DNA from: Megascapheus bottae
Lineage: Eukaryota > Chordata > Mammalia > Rodentia > Geomyidae
Reading direction: 5' to 3'
Assembly: GCA_024803745.1 (NCBI GenBank)
Contig: JANJXV010000014.1
Span: forward strand, 2,961,001 to 3,025,000
Length of the DNA: 64,000 nt
Both the position numbers and the translations under genes were made by a program. The notes under the pieces were generated by a model. It was not told the DNA's origin. It worked only from the letters and a program-made list of their open reading frames with translations, and did not search any database. Shown here piece by piece: positions 1 to 46,399 of this stretch; within the stretch, counting starts at the first letter, position 1, and the number at the start of each line of letters is the position of its first letter.

Positions 1-69
1 TGATTATGACAAATGAGGGAAACGATTGAGCCATGTTCCTTTGAGTTCCTTTTGGCTTACTTCACTTAA

Positions 70-388
70 TATGACCACACTTTTTTTAATGGTGCTGGGA
101 TTTGAATTCTACTCTCATAATTGCTAAATGGATATTCTTGCTGCTGAGCTGTACCTCCAGCCAAGCTTTCTGCTGGTTATTTCTCACTTTCTGCACAGAT
201 GGGTGCCTGGGTGTTACTTGCCTATTATGCTCCCTGGCCTAGCTGGGATAACAGCTCATCTAGCTTTCCATTGAGAAAACATTTCATCAATGTTTCTGCC
301 TAGGTTGGCCTCAGATTGTGATCCTTACCATTTTAGCTTCCAAAACAGCTACAATTACAGGTATGAGCCACAGGGGCCCAGCTTCAAT
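70..388 (-). repeat. Degenerate B1-like/composite SINE
   Basis: The right end reads as the reverse complement of a 7SL-derived B1/Alu start (a 'ggcctcagattgtgatcc' stretch, then 'acaggtatgagccac'). The left end has a tRNA-like 'gctgggatttgaattc' block. It is old and heavily mutated, so the limits are approximate. Confidence 0.4.
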
Positions 389-600
389 ATTTTTGTTTTT
401 ATTCATTTATCCTTAATGAACATTTAGATTATTTCCATGTGTTCACTATTGTGAATAGTTCTGCAATGAACATGGGAATACAGATATGTTTGTAGTACAT
501 TTTTATTTCCCATCAATAATCCAGAGGTTTGATTGCTGGATCTTATGTTACTTCTTTTAATTTGTCCGGAGAGTCTCCAATACTTTTCACTTCCATAGAT
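386..600 (-). mobile_element. Old L1 3' fragment
   Basis: Contains the antisense of the conserved L1 3' region ('actattgtgaatagttctgc', 'gattgctggatcttatg'), well known from L1M elements. It is 5'-truncated and diverged. Confidence 0.6.
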
Positions 601-718
601 AGAAAGTGTCTGCCTGGAGCAGTGTAGTTACAAATTTTAAGACCACCTGTCCAGATTCAGGAGAAGGGGAAGAAGATTGTTCTATGCCATTATCTGTCTT
701 TCCTGGTCAAAGATAATC

Positions 719-893
719 CTTCCTCCCTCCCTCCCTCCCTCCCTCCCTCCCTCTGTCCCTTCCTCCCTTCCTTCCTCCTTCCTTTCTTACCTTACTTCCT
801 TCTGCCCTCCTTCTTCCCTCACTCCCTTCCTTCCTTCCTCCTTCCCTCACTGCCTTCCTTTCCTCCTTCTTTCCTTTCCTCCTTCTCTCTCTC
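719..893. repeat. Polypyrimidine (CCTC/CCTT)n tract
   Basis: About 175 bases of almost pure C/T on the + strand, built from CCTC and CCTT units with a few interruptions. It creates spurious Pro/Ser-rich and Arg/Glu/Gly-rich open frames on the two strands. Confidence 0.95.
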
Positions 894-904
894 ATTGTTT
901 TTGC

Positions 905-1112
905 TTCATTTTTATTTATTGGCGGTGGTGTGCATTGAATCCAGAATTTTACCCTATGCTAGAAAACACATTGCAATTAAACTACATCTTCCCCTCCTTT
1001 CTGTTTAGAGAAAAAGTCTCAATAAGAATCCTAGGAAAACCTCTAACTTCGAGATCCTATTGCCGCAGCCTCTTGAATGCTGGAATCACAGATATGCACC
1101 ACCATGCTAGAC
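905..1112 (-). repeat. Degenerate B1-like SINE
   Basis: Ends with 'gctggaatcacagatatgca', the reverse complement of a B1 start, preceded by 'gcagcctcttgaatgc'. The left half is diverged. Confidence 0.5.
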
Positions 1113-1159
1113 TCCAGTTCCATTTTTACTTGTCTATTCCACTCTCCATCCTTTTTATT

Positions 1160-1245
1160 TTTTGGTGGTACTAAGAACTGTACTTAGGGCCTTACTTGAG
1201 AGGTAGGTACTCTATTCCTTCAGCCACGACTCCAGCTCCTCTACT
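1160..1245 (-). repeat. Degenerate ID-like SINE
   Basis: The reverse complement resembles a tRNA-derived ID monomer: 'ttggtggtactaagaactg' followed by 'ctctattccttcagccacga'. Strongly diverged. Confidence 0.4.
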
Positions 1246-1758
1246 TTTTGAAAGTCACCTTCTAATCTGTAAAGTTCTAGGGCTTCTGCCTATATCACTT
1301 TACTTCAAGCTACAACTTCAAGCACACCCAATGACACACACTGGCTGTACTCCGCTAATGATACAGGACCTCATTTCTGGGCACCAGAATATAGTTAGTA
1401 GAATTTTCTCCTTGGTTACAAGCACATCAAATATGCTGGGTCCCAAACACTATTCATTTTTCCATGTCCTTATTACCCCAACCAGTTCTGTTCCAACTCA
1501 GTGAGTGAGAGCCCATTTACTCACTTGAATAAGTCATCTTCAGGTCCTCCCTTCTACTAAATCTCATTAGCTATCCATTTTTATTCACTTAACTCCTAAA
1601 ATTCTATATCTGCTTCTCTGTTGCTACTCCATTGCTTCTGTCTGTCCACACCTGTCTTTTCTCTCAGATAGAAGTGAACATCAGCCTACCTTTCCTGTAG
1701 CCATTAAGGACCTTTAAAGATGCAGACATTCCTCCCTAAAGTCTTCACAGGTGGGTGC

Positions 1759-1846
1759 CAAGGATGTAGTTTAATGGTAACCTTTACAAAAGAACTTTTG
1801 CCTAGCATCAAAAGGACCTGCATTCAATCCCCAGAACTGAAGTCTT
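1759..1846 (+). repeat. ID-like SINE
   Basis: tRNA-like A-box region ('ggatgtagtttaatggtaa'), then a 'gcctagcat' core and a B-box-like 'cattcaatccccag'. Old copy. Confidence 0.5.
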
Positions 1847-2235
1847 TAGTGGTTTTACATTGCAATCAGGATGAGGACCTAAGTTCTACATGTTTGCCCA
1901 GCTGTCTCTCTCTCTGTGCTAGACTCTGACTTGCCACTAAGATAGAAGTAGCTGCCTTCTTTTATCTTTGAGTCTCTAGAAATAGCTTAGAGACACCAAT
2001 GATGGAATTCAATGCCTTTGTGTAGAGGAACAGCATAAAAGGTGATCTAGTTTTAAGCTATCTTTCAAGTAAGTTAATATGAGAGCACATTGCACAACTC
2101 ATATTGCCAGCACTTTAATCTACTCTTATTGCATAGAATAGAGGAAAACATTTTGCTTAGCAATAGAATAAAAGACATAATAATGCTAGGAATAGGATCT
2201 GAGTATAAATTTCCTAGAACCTGGTTCTATATTTT

Positions 2236-2345
2236 CCCAAGTTTGCAACTTGGCCAACATCCTTAATTGGTGGCCTCAGATTCATCACTGGGAAATAATA
2301 TTAATATCTGATTTCCCATTGCTGAGTGAAATATGATAAGAAATA
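2236..2345 (+). repeat. MIR-like fragment
   Basis: Shows the diagnostic MIR order: 'cttggccaacatccttaa', then 'cctcagattcatcactggg', then an 'aataatattaatat' block and a 'gagtgaaatatgataag' end. Diverged, as expected of this ancient tRNA-derived SINE. Confidence 0.55.
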
Positions 2346-2871
2346 GAAAATACTTAAATAACAGATGCAAACATTGTTTCCACAGCCTTTATCACTAGAG
2401 GTTCTGGAATGTGAATGAAGGTATATGTATTTTCCATGAATAGGTAACTGAGAACAATACTGATCTGGATAATAAAAAATTTGCTTGTATGTCTTACAAT
2501 AAGATAAAATATTTCCATAGTGTTCAAGACATCCAAAGTTAGCCTCTGATAGAATTTGGGGAGATTTGATTTATTTGTCTTCTCTACTTTTTCATTTTCC
2601 ATGTTTTGCAGCCCTCTGTCCTCTTCTTTCCCAAGGTCCAGTGGTTCTTAGAGGAAAGACAGCAAAGCCTAAAGTCTTTTATAGAGATTTAGAAGAGCAG
2701 TGGACCATCTGGCCTGGGATTCAAATGAATGAAGAGGCTGAAATGCTGATTTTAACATTATCACATGACTGCATATGCACATATCATGAAGACAGATTCA
2801 ACTAAAATCACTCACGCATTTTAATCTTCAGTTTTATAATTGGACCACACCTTCCATACAAAGCCAGAATT

Positions 2872-3085
2872 AGGCTGAGAAGTGTGGCTAGTGGTAGAGT
2901 GCTTGCATGGCATGCACAAAGCCTTAGATTCAATTCCTTAGTCCACATACTCAGGAAAAGCCAAAAGTGGTGCTGTGGCTGAAATGGCAGATCACTAGCC
3001 TTGAGAAAGCTCAAGAACAGTTCCCTGACCCCGAATTCAAGCCCCAGGGCTGGCAAAAAAAATAAAAAATAAAAATAAAAGCCAG
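2872..3085 (+). repeat. IDL-Geo dimeric SINE
   Basis: Left ID-like monomer ('gtgtggctagtggtagagtg' with a weak B box), the linker 'cacatactcaggaaa', then the right Geo monomer ('aaaagtggtgctgtggctga' through 'caagccccagggctggc') and an A-rich tail. Confidence 0.85.
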
Positions 3086-5202
3086 AATTAACAGTTTTAA
3101 AAAATAAAACATGATTATTTCTTTACAAGCACATTATTTTGTATTTTATATCCATGTATGATTTTGAAATTCTATCAATAATAAGTTCATAATTTAAGCA
3201 ATTTTTAAGATGTTAGTTTGTTGAACATAAATACTAAAAATATGTGCGGCTGTGTGTATGTGTCTTTTAGGGTATTTCCTTCTCACTTATCTTGAAGATT
3301 AAGTCCAGGGCTTCAGTCATACTGTGATTCTCTTCTTAATGTATTGGAGATATAATAAGAAAAAGGCAAAACTTTTGCTTGCAGGTAGTAATCATCATTT
3401 ATAATACCTCTTCAGTGTGTTTATTTTTAAGTCTGTCCTCCCTCTTGAAACAGAGTTAAAGGTAAAGAAGGAAAGGGGGGAAAAGGATGTGGAGGACCTA
3501 AATACTTGATTCATAATATATAAAATGGAGTAATCATAAAGTCACTCATTTCCCAAATTACTATAAACAATACATGTGGCAAAACCCTGGAAAGAATTTT
3601 AAAGAGTGAAAAAATCAGATCCTGATAGACAGCATGCTGTTAAGACCATTTTTATTCTGTGAACTCTGTTTCTGGCCCATGGTGAGATAAGTGTGAAAAT
3701 GTGTGAGTAAGCATTTAGAAACTGTTGCAGACATTTGACAAAGTAATTTCATGTCTCTTGAATCAAGTCATAGAAAACTTAAGCTTTTATTTTGGATGAC
3801 TGATATTGACTTCATTTTTCAACAATGTATTTTCACTGCATTTTACAATGAAAAAGAAACACCTGTCCTTTACCACACATACTTGGAGGAGAAGCATTGA
3901 TACAGAGGTGTTATTATTTTTACATTTTGCTTAAGAATCACTGCGGTTCTAATTATTAACTAGTCAAAAGGTATTATTTGAGAAATGCTCTTTCATATCA
4001 AGTAAAGAAGTCAGTGCACTAATAAGTTCCAAACCAAGTTTGGTGTTGAATAACTTGGTTGTCTGGTGATCAGAATTACTTTCTCCATAAAACAATGAAA
4101 CCAGATGACTTTCTTAGGGTTGCCTATAAATACCACTTTCCTAAAAAGGCAGATAAAAGATAACACCCATTTTAACAACTAATGTATATTACCTTTTTCA
4201 ATGGGGAAAATAGGTTTCTGATTTCCACATTAGAAAATCTCTTTCTTGTGAGAAGTGATGATACCTAGTGTGAGAACGGTGGTATAGACATAGGTTAACA
4301 ATGGGGGATTTTTTTCAGCAAAAATTGCAGTGGCAACATAAGGAAAGATTATGGAGGTTCAGCACTGCTCATATAGTGTAATGGGAGAATGCCACCTTAA
4401 TAGAGATAGAACAATTTCTGTAAGATTCTCTGAGGCTTGGATGAATTAGGTTTTATTGGACTCAAAAACTCTGGTTCTTCATGGCAATTCCATTCTTCAT
4501 GCTTATTTCTAGAACATCCATTCCCTTGACCTTCCAGCACTGAGACAGCAAATGAGCTTCATCCTGAAGAAATCTGGCCAAGGCCAATTCAAGACTAATT
4601 TCCCTGTTATTGTTTGGGGGGAAAAAAAAAACCTAAGGACAAGTCTGGGTTTGGTAAAAAAAAAAAAATACTGCCATGATCCATTTAATGACATCAGCTT
4701 TAGCAAGGGAAAGGGGAAACTAGGATAAGAGTGGATTTGTTGCTATCTTGAGTCCAGGCTAAAAGATTGTTTCTTTCTGGTGATAGCAGGCAAAATTATA
4801 AGCCTCTATAAAAGAAAACAAGAAAAAGAAAAAATCTTTGGAAACAGTCAAAGGGCAATAGACATTAAGAATAGCACATAACCGGGCCATCTTATTTATA
4901 ATCTATGGTTTCTTTGTGTAAGTGTTGTAGTGCACTTGACCTAGAACCTGTGGCACATAGTGTTCCACACTTGTCACTACCCAGAAGGTTTTAGAATGAA
5001 TCTAAGACATAAGCCAGAAGACAGGGTAGTAGTAGTCAGGCCTCTGTCTTGACCCACCCTTCTAAATTCTAATTGAATCTATGAGGCTCTTCTCTTCCCA
5101 AGTGTTGCTATCATAGATGAAGAGTCCCTATTTATATAGTCACAGCTTTAATCTGTGTCAGATTTCTCAAACCATGTGGCCTGTTTAAAGGTCAGAAGAG
5201 TC

Positions 5203-5282
5203 TGAGAATGCGCATCAGTGGTAGAGCATTTTGTGTGCACAAAACTCAGGGTCCCATCCTTAGCATTGCAAATAAATAAAGG
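5203..5282 (+). repeat. ID-like SINE
   Basis: Monomeric tRNA-derived copy with 'catcagtggtagagcatt' and a B-box-like 'gggtcccatccttagcat', ending in an A-rich tail. Confidence 0.5.
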
Positions 5283-5881
5283 AAAAAGAAATAGGTGGAT
5301 TGATTTTGGAGAAGAAGAAAAAAAAACAGAAACCTTTCATTTCAAATAAAATTGAACATTTCCTTCAATTACAAACAGGGAGGGACACAGAAGCATTAGC
5401 AGCATTCACAAACTTGTTACTAAAGAAAGTAACCGCTCGTGCATTGTTTCATTAAAGTTGTTATTGGATATTGAGATAACATCTATATTCATCATCTGAA
5501 AGAACGCTGCTAGGTCTTGTTATTTCATGTGTTAAGTAATGTGACATATAGGATAAAACTATTACAGGACAGACTTGTTTTTAGAAAATACTTTGCCAAG
5601 TACTTTCACATTGCATTTTAATGCCATTGGTTTCCTTTGCAATCCTATGTATCTCATTGTACACATAAGAATTATTCTGAGAAAGTATCTGTAGTATCAC
5701 CACAGCCTGAAGATGGTGTCACATAGAAAATGATAGAGCTTCTTAGGCCTTCTATTCTCCAAGTAGTCAGTCCCTGATAAATGAAAGATAGAAGCAAAGT
5801 GATTCTTTTCTTCTTGGTGAGGGGCAGATAAGAAACTGGTTTCTGCTATTATTTAATGGTTATTGATTAAAAACTGGTGTT

Positions 5882-6005
5882 TAGTCTGCCTGAGTAGAAT
5901 ATACCTGCTATTCTAGCTTTTGGGGGGCTGAGACAGGAAGATCTTTATTTTCAGGCTAGCCTGGGCATTCATGTGTACATTCCAGCATACACACAGATGT
6001 AGAGA
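5882..6005 (+). repeat. B1-like SINE
   Basis: Carries 'attctagcttttggggggct', 'gagacaggaagatc' and 'caggctagcctgggca', which are diverged B1 left, middle and right landmarks. Confidence 0.6.
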
Positions 6006-6549
6006 GGAAGGAAGAGGAAGAAAATAAGGAGGGGAGGAAAAAAATGTTTCATTTGTTTAAAATCGGCTGGTTTTGACTCCTGCCTACATATTCTAAAGTA
6101 ATGAACATTGGAAATCTTCTGGGTTAACTTCAGGTGAACTCACTGCAACTATAATCTGAATAAACTAAAATTCCTTCTAACACTTTTGTCTTTATTTCTT
6201 CATGTTATTAGTAATTTTAGCAAAAAGATGAAGAAAGGAAAAAGAAAATGTGTTCCTGTAAGCAGAGTTTCAAAAAAATAAATGTGTTACTTCCTAGGTT
6301 TCTGTTCTGAGGTTTTACATCCTGCTATAAAAAGTAGTGATTCGAAGCTGAAATATTTACAAGACCTGTCCTACTACCATTTTCCCCAATAAAAATAACC
6401 TCTGAAACATGATTTGGAAGTTTCTTGGGGAGTTGTAAAGGGACGTCTGTGAAGAACAGGGAAATGAGAAAGTCACCAGAGCTTCTCCAGAGTTTTGTGG
6501 AGTTTGTCTGGGAAAAGAAGTTGCTAAGAGCTTGGAGCAGGTGACCTGA

Positions 6550-6784
6550 ACTGGGGCACTGGAGTGCGGGTTACCTGGACGGGGAGAGGGGAGGTGCAGC
6601 TTTGCGCAAAGGCAGGACCTGGCCCAGCTCCAGGGTGGAGCCTCAGGCCGGACCACGCCCATCCGGGGGACGGACAGGGGCGCAGCCCGCCCCAAGGGTG
6701 GGGACGGATGACCCCGCCCACGGCGCTGCCGGACCAGACCCCAGCTGGAGTTGGGGGGTTGGGGTGGGGCCTGGCTTCCAAGTC
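6550..6784 (+). promoter_or_regulatory. CpG-rich PON2 promoter and 5' UTR
   Basis: A sharp rise in G+C and CpG against AT-rich flanks: roughly fourteen CpGs between 6560 and 6740. Two Sp1-type GC boxes are seen, CCCGCCCC at 6686-6693 and CCCCGCCC at 6712-6719. No TATA box lies close upstream of the start codon. This fits the broadly expressed, CpG-island type promoter of mammalian PON2. The transcription start cannot be placed from sequence alone. Confidence 0.75.
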
Positions 6785-41985
<35,201 letters not shown>

Positions 41986-42430
41986 ATTGTATTTTTTGGT
42001 GTACAAGTATGATAGCTTTCCCTAACATCGAATTTGCTATGAATTGCTAATTCTGAGGGAATTTAACCAGCAATATTGACCTAGAGATGGATGGCACATA
42101 GAGTAAATTTGATTTCAAAGTCAGGAAAGGCCCCTTTAGTTCTTATAGCACTTTAACAGGAAAGGCGATGAGTACATATTTTCATAATGTTAATCCCAAA
42201 AAAAGAGGAAAAGAAGCTGCTTTCCTATAAGGTGAATACACCCTGCACAACACAAACCTCACTTTGTCTCTCCAGCTACAGAACATGGAAGAGAGGGAAT
42301 TACAGTTTCTTGAAGTGTGAATGTAACCTCAGTTCCTACATTATGACCACTGTGAGACTACTGATATGTAACATGTTTTGATGTTTAATACTTACATCTT
42401 GGTTTACTATTAAAGATTTAGAATTATATC
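41986..42430 (+). other. PON2 3' UTR with ATTAAA signal
   Basis: Unique sequence after the stop. The first plausible poly(A) signal is ATTAAA at 42409-42414, followed by a TG-rich element (near 42443-42460) as expected downstream of a cleavage site. This gives a 3' UTR of about 445 bases. The cleavage site is inferred. Confidence 0.65.
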
Positions 42431-42681
42431 AAAAACTAACTGGAATGTGTTTATGTTTCATTCACCAGAAAATGCTCAAGGAGAGCAGAAAGGCTGCGCT
42501 GTCGGGCTTGGTCTTTTCTCCTATTGAAAGTTATCTGCACAGAGTCCCTTTATTTGGGAAAAACAGTTGATTAACTAAATATCCAAATATTGAGTTATTA
42601 TGGAGTGTCCCAGAATCTCCTTCCCGAGATGGATGCCCACCTTAGATGCAAAGGAGATTAAAAACAGGATCTGGAAGTTCA

Positions 42682-42892
42682 CCTTATCTGCCCATTGAAC
42701 AGAACTGTGACTGGGAGTGTGTCAGGTGTTTTAAGTCAGCAATGCGAGGTTGAGAGGTAAAGAGGCCTAAATTACACAGTTTTTCACTGATTGGACCTCT
42801 GTAAAACCATTCTAATCCCTGGAGAGACTTTTAAGTTTCTTTTTTCCACTGTAACTTACCAAAACACATCATTTCTCATTCTTTTTTCTAAC

Positions 42893-42928
<36 letters not shown>

Positions 42929-43071
42929 GGATCATCATTCAAATATTTGTCAATTAATTACAACAAGACCATCGGTATATAACAATGTTGAATTATTTCT
43001 TTTAATCCTAACTGCAGCCTTGAAGTCACAGGCTCCCAGTCACAGCTCTGTTCAATGGACAGATCAGGTGT
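42682..43071. repeat. Inverted repeat pair, ~38-base arms
   Basis: Arms at about 42682-42720 and 43030-43068. The core 'cccattgaacagaactgtg' has the near-perfect reverse complement 'cacagctctgttcaatgg' in the right arm, and the match extends on both sides. The loop of about 310 bases holds the CAT repeat. Confidence 0.75.
42893..42940. repeat. (CAT)n trinucleotide repeat
   Basis: Thirteen or so CAT/ATC units with one AGG interruption near the end. Produces a spurious poly-Ser frame. Confidence 0.95.
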
Positions 43072-43195
43072 ACTTTATATCACTCTTTATACTTGTTAGA
43101 CATTCAAAGTTACCCACCTAGTAAGAGTTGAATGCATCAGTCTATTTCTGATGTCAGAGCTGATCCCATTAACCACTAGATAAGCTACTGCCATA
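43000..43195 (-). repeat. MIR-like SINE
   Basis: Antisense MIR pieces: 'ttttaatcctaactgcagcc', 'aaagttacccacctagtaag', 'gatcccattaaccactagat'. Its middle overlaps the right arm of the inverted repeat. Confidence 0.55.
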
Positions 43196-43424
43196 AAACT
43201 AATAAATGTACCATATTTTTCTCTTGGTTTATGTACTTTCATTTTAGGATTAAAGATTTATGAATTATTCAATGGCTTTTCAACATATTATAAAGTAAAG
43301 TGAGACTACTAAGTAATATGAAAAGGTATGCTTCAACCATAGTACAATTATTACCACTTCATCTCCATTTATTTTTCATTTTTCTAGTCTCCCTTTCTCC
43401 CAACACCATATCTTTCATTCATCC

Positions 43425-43545
43425 ATCTAATCAAATTTATTGAGACACTATTAAGTGCAAAGTTCCATGAATGGTACCAGTACACCCAGCAGTTAATAGA
43501 ATGGGATCTTTTCCCACAAGGAGCCTACAATTTCAAGCAGAGGCC
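43425..43545. repeat. Ancient mammalian repeat fragment
   Basis: 'aaatttattgagacactatt', 'gtgcaaagttccatgaatgg' and 'acaaggagcctacaatttca' match a very common old mammalian repeat motif. The family is uncertain. Confidence 0.4.
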
Positions 43546-43659
43546 CAAACCTAATTGGGTTAATTTTTTACTGACAACATTAAGAACTGCATATGTTATC
43601 ACTGGAATTTTTAACCAACTATCAAGTGGATGCTGTCTTACAGAAAATGAATCTATAGC

Positions 43660-43745
43660 CAGGTGCCAGTAGCTTACACCTCTAATCCTAGCTGAGGAGG
43701 ATGAGATCTGGAAATTGCAGTTTGATGCGAGCCTGGTCAGGAATG
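43660..43745 (+). repeat. B1-like SINE fragment
   Basis: 'gccaggtgccagtagcttac', 'acctctaatcctagctgagg', 'gatgagatctggaaattg': 5' part of a B1-Geo type SINE. Confidence 0.7.
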
Positions 43746-43816
43746 CCTATCAGACTTTTTTATAGTTAATCCTATGCTTTAATTTCTTATTTTTTTAAAT
43801 TGTAATGGTTATGTTC

Positions 43817-44056
43817 CCTGCGTGTGGTGGCTCACACTTGTAATCCTAGCTACTTAGGAAATTGAGATCTGAGGATGGTGATTTAAAGCCAGCCAGGGCA
43901 CTAAAGTTCATGAGATTCTTATATCCAATGAACCACCAGAAAACCAGAAGTGGCACAGTGACTCAAGGGGTAGGGCTGTAGCCTTTAGCAGAAGAACTCA
44001 GGGACAATGGCCAGATCCAGAGTTCAAGACCCATGACCGACCAAAAAAAAAAAAAA
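43817..44056 (+). repeat. B1-Geo composite SINE
   Basis: Full-length sense copy: B1 part ('gtgtggtggctcacacttgt', 'aattgagatctgaggatgg'), junction 'aatgaaccaccagaaaacc', Geo ('agtggcacagtgactcaagg', 'caagacccatgac'), A tail. Confidence 0.9.
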
Positions 44057-44470
44057 AGCTTTGTTCAGAGTCAGGTAAATATAAGTCAGATAATGAATGT
44101 ATTTCTTTTTGAGTAGTGTATCCTCTTCCCTCATATTCTCCCAGTTTTCCCTTCCCCAAGTTGTATAGTTCCTTTTCAATATAGTATCCAGGGAATATCA
44201 CTGCATTTGTTTACCCTTTATCCCACCTTTTCTGTGCTTTCCCGTCCCCTCTCCAAATCAGATAAACTTATGTACAAGACAAAAGGTACAGAAACTAAAA
44301 GTAGAAACAAAGAGAAAAACAGAAAAGAGAAGAAAAAAAACACAAGTAAAATAAAACCTCTTGTTTTTATTTCTTAGAGTTCATCTTAGATAAGCATCGT
44401 TTTTATATAATCTTATGCACATAGCTATTGAGACTTTTTGATCCTCTCCTAAGAAGATCCTCTCCTAAGA
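44057..44470 (-). mobile_element. L1 3' UTR fragment, family 2
   Basis: Matches 25171-25745 and 48285-48600: 'agtcagataatgaatgtatt', 'gttgtatagttccttttcaa', 'atagtatccagggaatatca', 'atgcacatagctattgagac'. Ends with two 16-bp units GATCCTCTCCTAAGAA (44440-44475). Confidence 0.65.
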
Positions 44471-44495
44471 AGATCCTCTTTCAGGAAACTCTCAT

Positions 44496-44600
44496 CCCCA
44501 GTTAACCACCAGAAGTGGGACTGGGGCTCAAAGTGAGAGAGTTGGGAAAGTGCAAGCCTTAAGCAAAAAGAGCTCAAGGACAGCACCCAGACCCCACAAC
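44496..44600 (+). repeat. Geo-part SINE fragment
   Basis: 'gttaaccaccagaagtggga' and 'agagctcaaggacagcac', followed by an (ACAG)n/(GAAA)n tail. Confidence 0.75.
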
Positions 44601-44692
44601 AGACAGACAGAAAGAAAGAAAGGAAGAAAGAAGAAAGAAAAAAGAAAGAGGAGAGGAAAGGAAGGGAAAGGCAGGGAAAGGAAAGGAAAGGA
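44601..44692. repeat. (GAAA)n/(GGAAA)n tract
   Basis: Homopurine run of about 90 bases in GAAA, GGAAA and GAAAG units following the SINE tail. Confidence 0.9.
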
Positions 44693-44969
44693 TCTGTAGC
44701 TTAAGAAAGTTGTGCTTGTCAAAGCCTGATCCAAACCTATGGAGATGGACTTCCAAACTGCATATTTTCCTGCCTCCAAATGCCCTAAGCCTTCATATCT
44801 TCAAGACCTCATCCTCTGAAATCATCAAGGAAAGTGTTCATCTTTTTACCTACATGCTTTGAAAAGTGCTCACCAAATAATCATCTTAAAGTGATTAGTC
44901 CCATCTATACCTACAGCTTCAGATGCTGCATCATCCCCCTTTCCCCTCACTTTAAAACAGGCAGCATGA

Positions 44970-45145
44970 GAGGCTACACAGGGCAGAGTTTGGACCCAGG
45001 ATATTTGACTCTTGCTACTTACCAGGTGTGTGATTTGGGGCAAATCTCACAACCATTTTATACTCTTCTTTTCTCCCATATAATACTGGAATAAGGTTAC
45101 CTACCTCAGAGATTATTCTGAGAATTAAATGAATTATAACTAAAG
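44970..45145 (+). repeat. MIR SINE
   Basis: Sense MIR landmarks in order: 'agtttggacccaggatattt', 'ctacttaccaggtgtgtgat', 'tggggcaaatctcacaacca', 'ggttacctacctcagagatt', 'gagaattaaatgaattataa'. Confidence 0.75.
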
Positions 45146-45210
45146 GTCTAAAGATGCTTTTATTATAATTGTATATGTTATAGTATACTTATGCATTCTA
45201 TTGGTCAAGA

Positions 45211-45213
<3 letters not shown>

Positions 45214-45257
<44 letters not shown>
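45214..45257. repeat. (TG)n microsatellite
   Basis: 22 perfect TG units, 1.3 kb upstream of the PON3 start codon. Confidence 0.97.
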
Positions 45258-45259
<2 letters not shown>

Positions 45260-45261
45260 AC

Positions 45262-45450
45262 GTGTTGTCCCTCAGCTCCTTTTGCTCAAGTCTAGCACTC
45301 TACCACTTGAATCACAGCATTATGTCCTGGTGGTTAATTGGAGACAAGCTCCCAGAGACTTTCTTGCCCTGGGTTGGCTTCCAATTGCCACCCTCAGATT
45401 TCAGCCTCCAGGGTGCTAAAATTACAGGCTTGAGCCACTGCATCTGGCCC
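45262..45450 (-). repeat. B1-Geo composite SINE
   Basis: Antisense Geo ('gctcaagtctagcactctac', 'tggtggttaattggagacaa') and B1 ('accctcagatttcagcctcc', 'acaggcttgagccactgcat'). It lies between the TG and CA repeats. Confidence 0.85.
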
Positions 45451-45528
45451 TTTCTTTCTGTTCTTAGCCTTAGGTCTACATAAACTTTGATTTCTCAAAA
45501 CAAACAAACAAAAACACAACAGGACACA

Positions 45529-45530
<2 letters not shown>

Positions 45531-45575
<45 letters not shown>
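45531..45575. repeat. (CA)n microsatellite
   Basis: About 22 perfect CA units on the + strand, complementary to the (TG)n 275 bases upstream. Confidence 0.97.
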
Positions 45576-45578
<3 letters not shown>

Positions 45579-46399
45579 TGGCAACTAAAAAGATTATGTT
45601 GGCACATGCAACTTTGCCTGGCCTCTCGTTTTCCTCTGCCATCTGTGCCTCCCTTTCAACTTGGTCTTTTTCCGAAAAATCAAAAGTGTGTTCCCAAGGA
45701 TTCTTAGGGAAGCCTACATTCCCAGGAAACTACTTTTCCCTTCCCATTTTGCTTGTCTTTATTTTCACCCCCCTTTTCTTTTGAGTTTCTTTTACCAGTA
45801 TGGGTGTTCACATTGAACCAGACACCTACCTACTGTTATCTAGAAGGTGAGAGAGAGCTTTGATGTAATGAAGGAAGGTCCAGAGACCACGACCCGAGCC
45901 TCAAATCCCGGAAAAGGAAGAGTTGAAGCTCTTTGCCAGTATCTTTTTTCCACCCCAGGGTCTCTGGAGTAACTTCTTCACAGCATGGTTTGACTGCCAG
46001 AAACCCTCAGTTTCAGCTGTGACTTTTTCTTTTTAAGCTCCCCCACCCCGCCCCCATCACACACACATCGCTTTTTAATCTCATTTGAAGATCTGAGATT
46101 GAACTGTGTGGCTTTCAGGAGCAAACTCACACCACTTGTTTACCAACTGCCAAGGAAACCTTGGACTTGCTCAGTAGAGGCCAGAGTGGGAGTGGCAGTG
46201 CGGGAGGGGGAGCTACCTGCCCTCCAGGGTTTCTCACTGAACTTCATCCAGAAAGATGGCCTTGAACTTTGCAAGGAAAAATCTCCTGGAGCTCCGACCG
46301 CGAACAGGCAGGCGGCTTTCGAACCCGCCCGTGAAACTTTCCTAGAACCCCTTGCGCAAAAAGTTATCCTTCAACTTGGAGCGGAGGATTCGCCTTGGC

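Larger units (their letters stand above)
1..6540. other. 5' flank of PON2, repeats only
   Basis: No exon could be supported here. Recognised content is listed separately: a B1-like SINE, an L1 fragment, polypyrimidine DNA, several ID-like and B1-like fragments, a MIR fragment and one IDL-Geo SINE. The stretches 1250-1755, 1850-2230, 3090-5200, 5290-5880 and 6010-6540 show no repeat or gene I can name. They are AT-rich, with many stops in all frames. Distal enhancers for PON2 could lie here but nothing in the sequence identifies one. Confidence 0.7.
42431..46399. other. PON2-PON3 intergenic region
   Basis: About 4 kb. Holds an inverted repeat, a CAT repeat, MIR copies, B1-Geo SINEs, an L1 3' end, a GAAA tract and the TG/CA pair. 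45580-46080 shows nothing nameable apart from a C-rich GC-box-like stretch at 46046-46055. Confidence 0.8.

Noticed and set aside
677..1174. 165-codon Pro/Ser-rich + frame
   Set aside because: It is the translation of a CCTC/CCTT simple repeat followed by degenerate SINE sequence; no coding signal.
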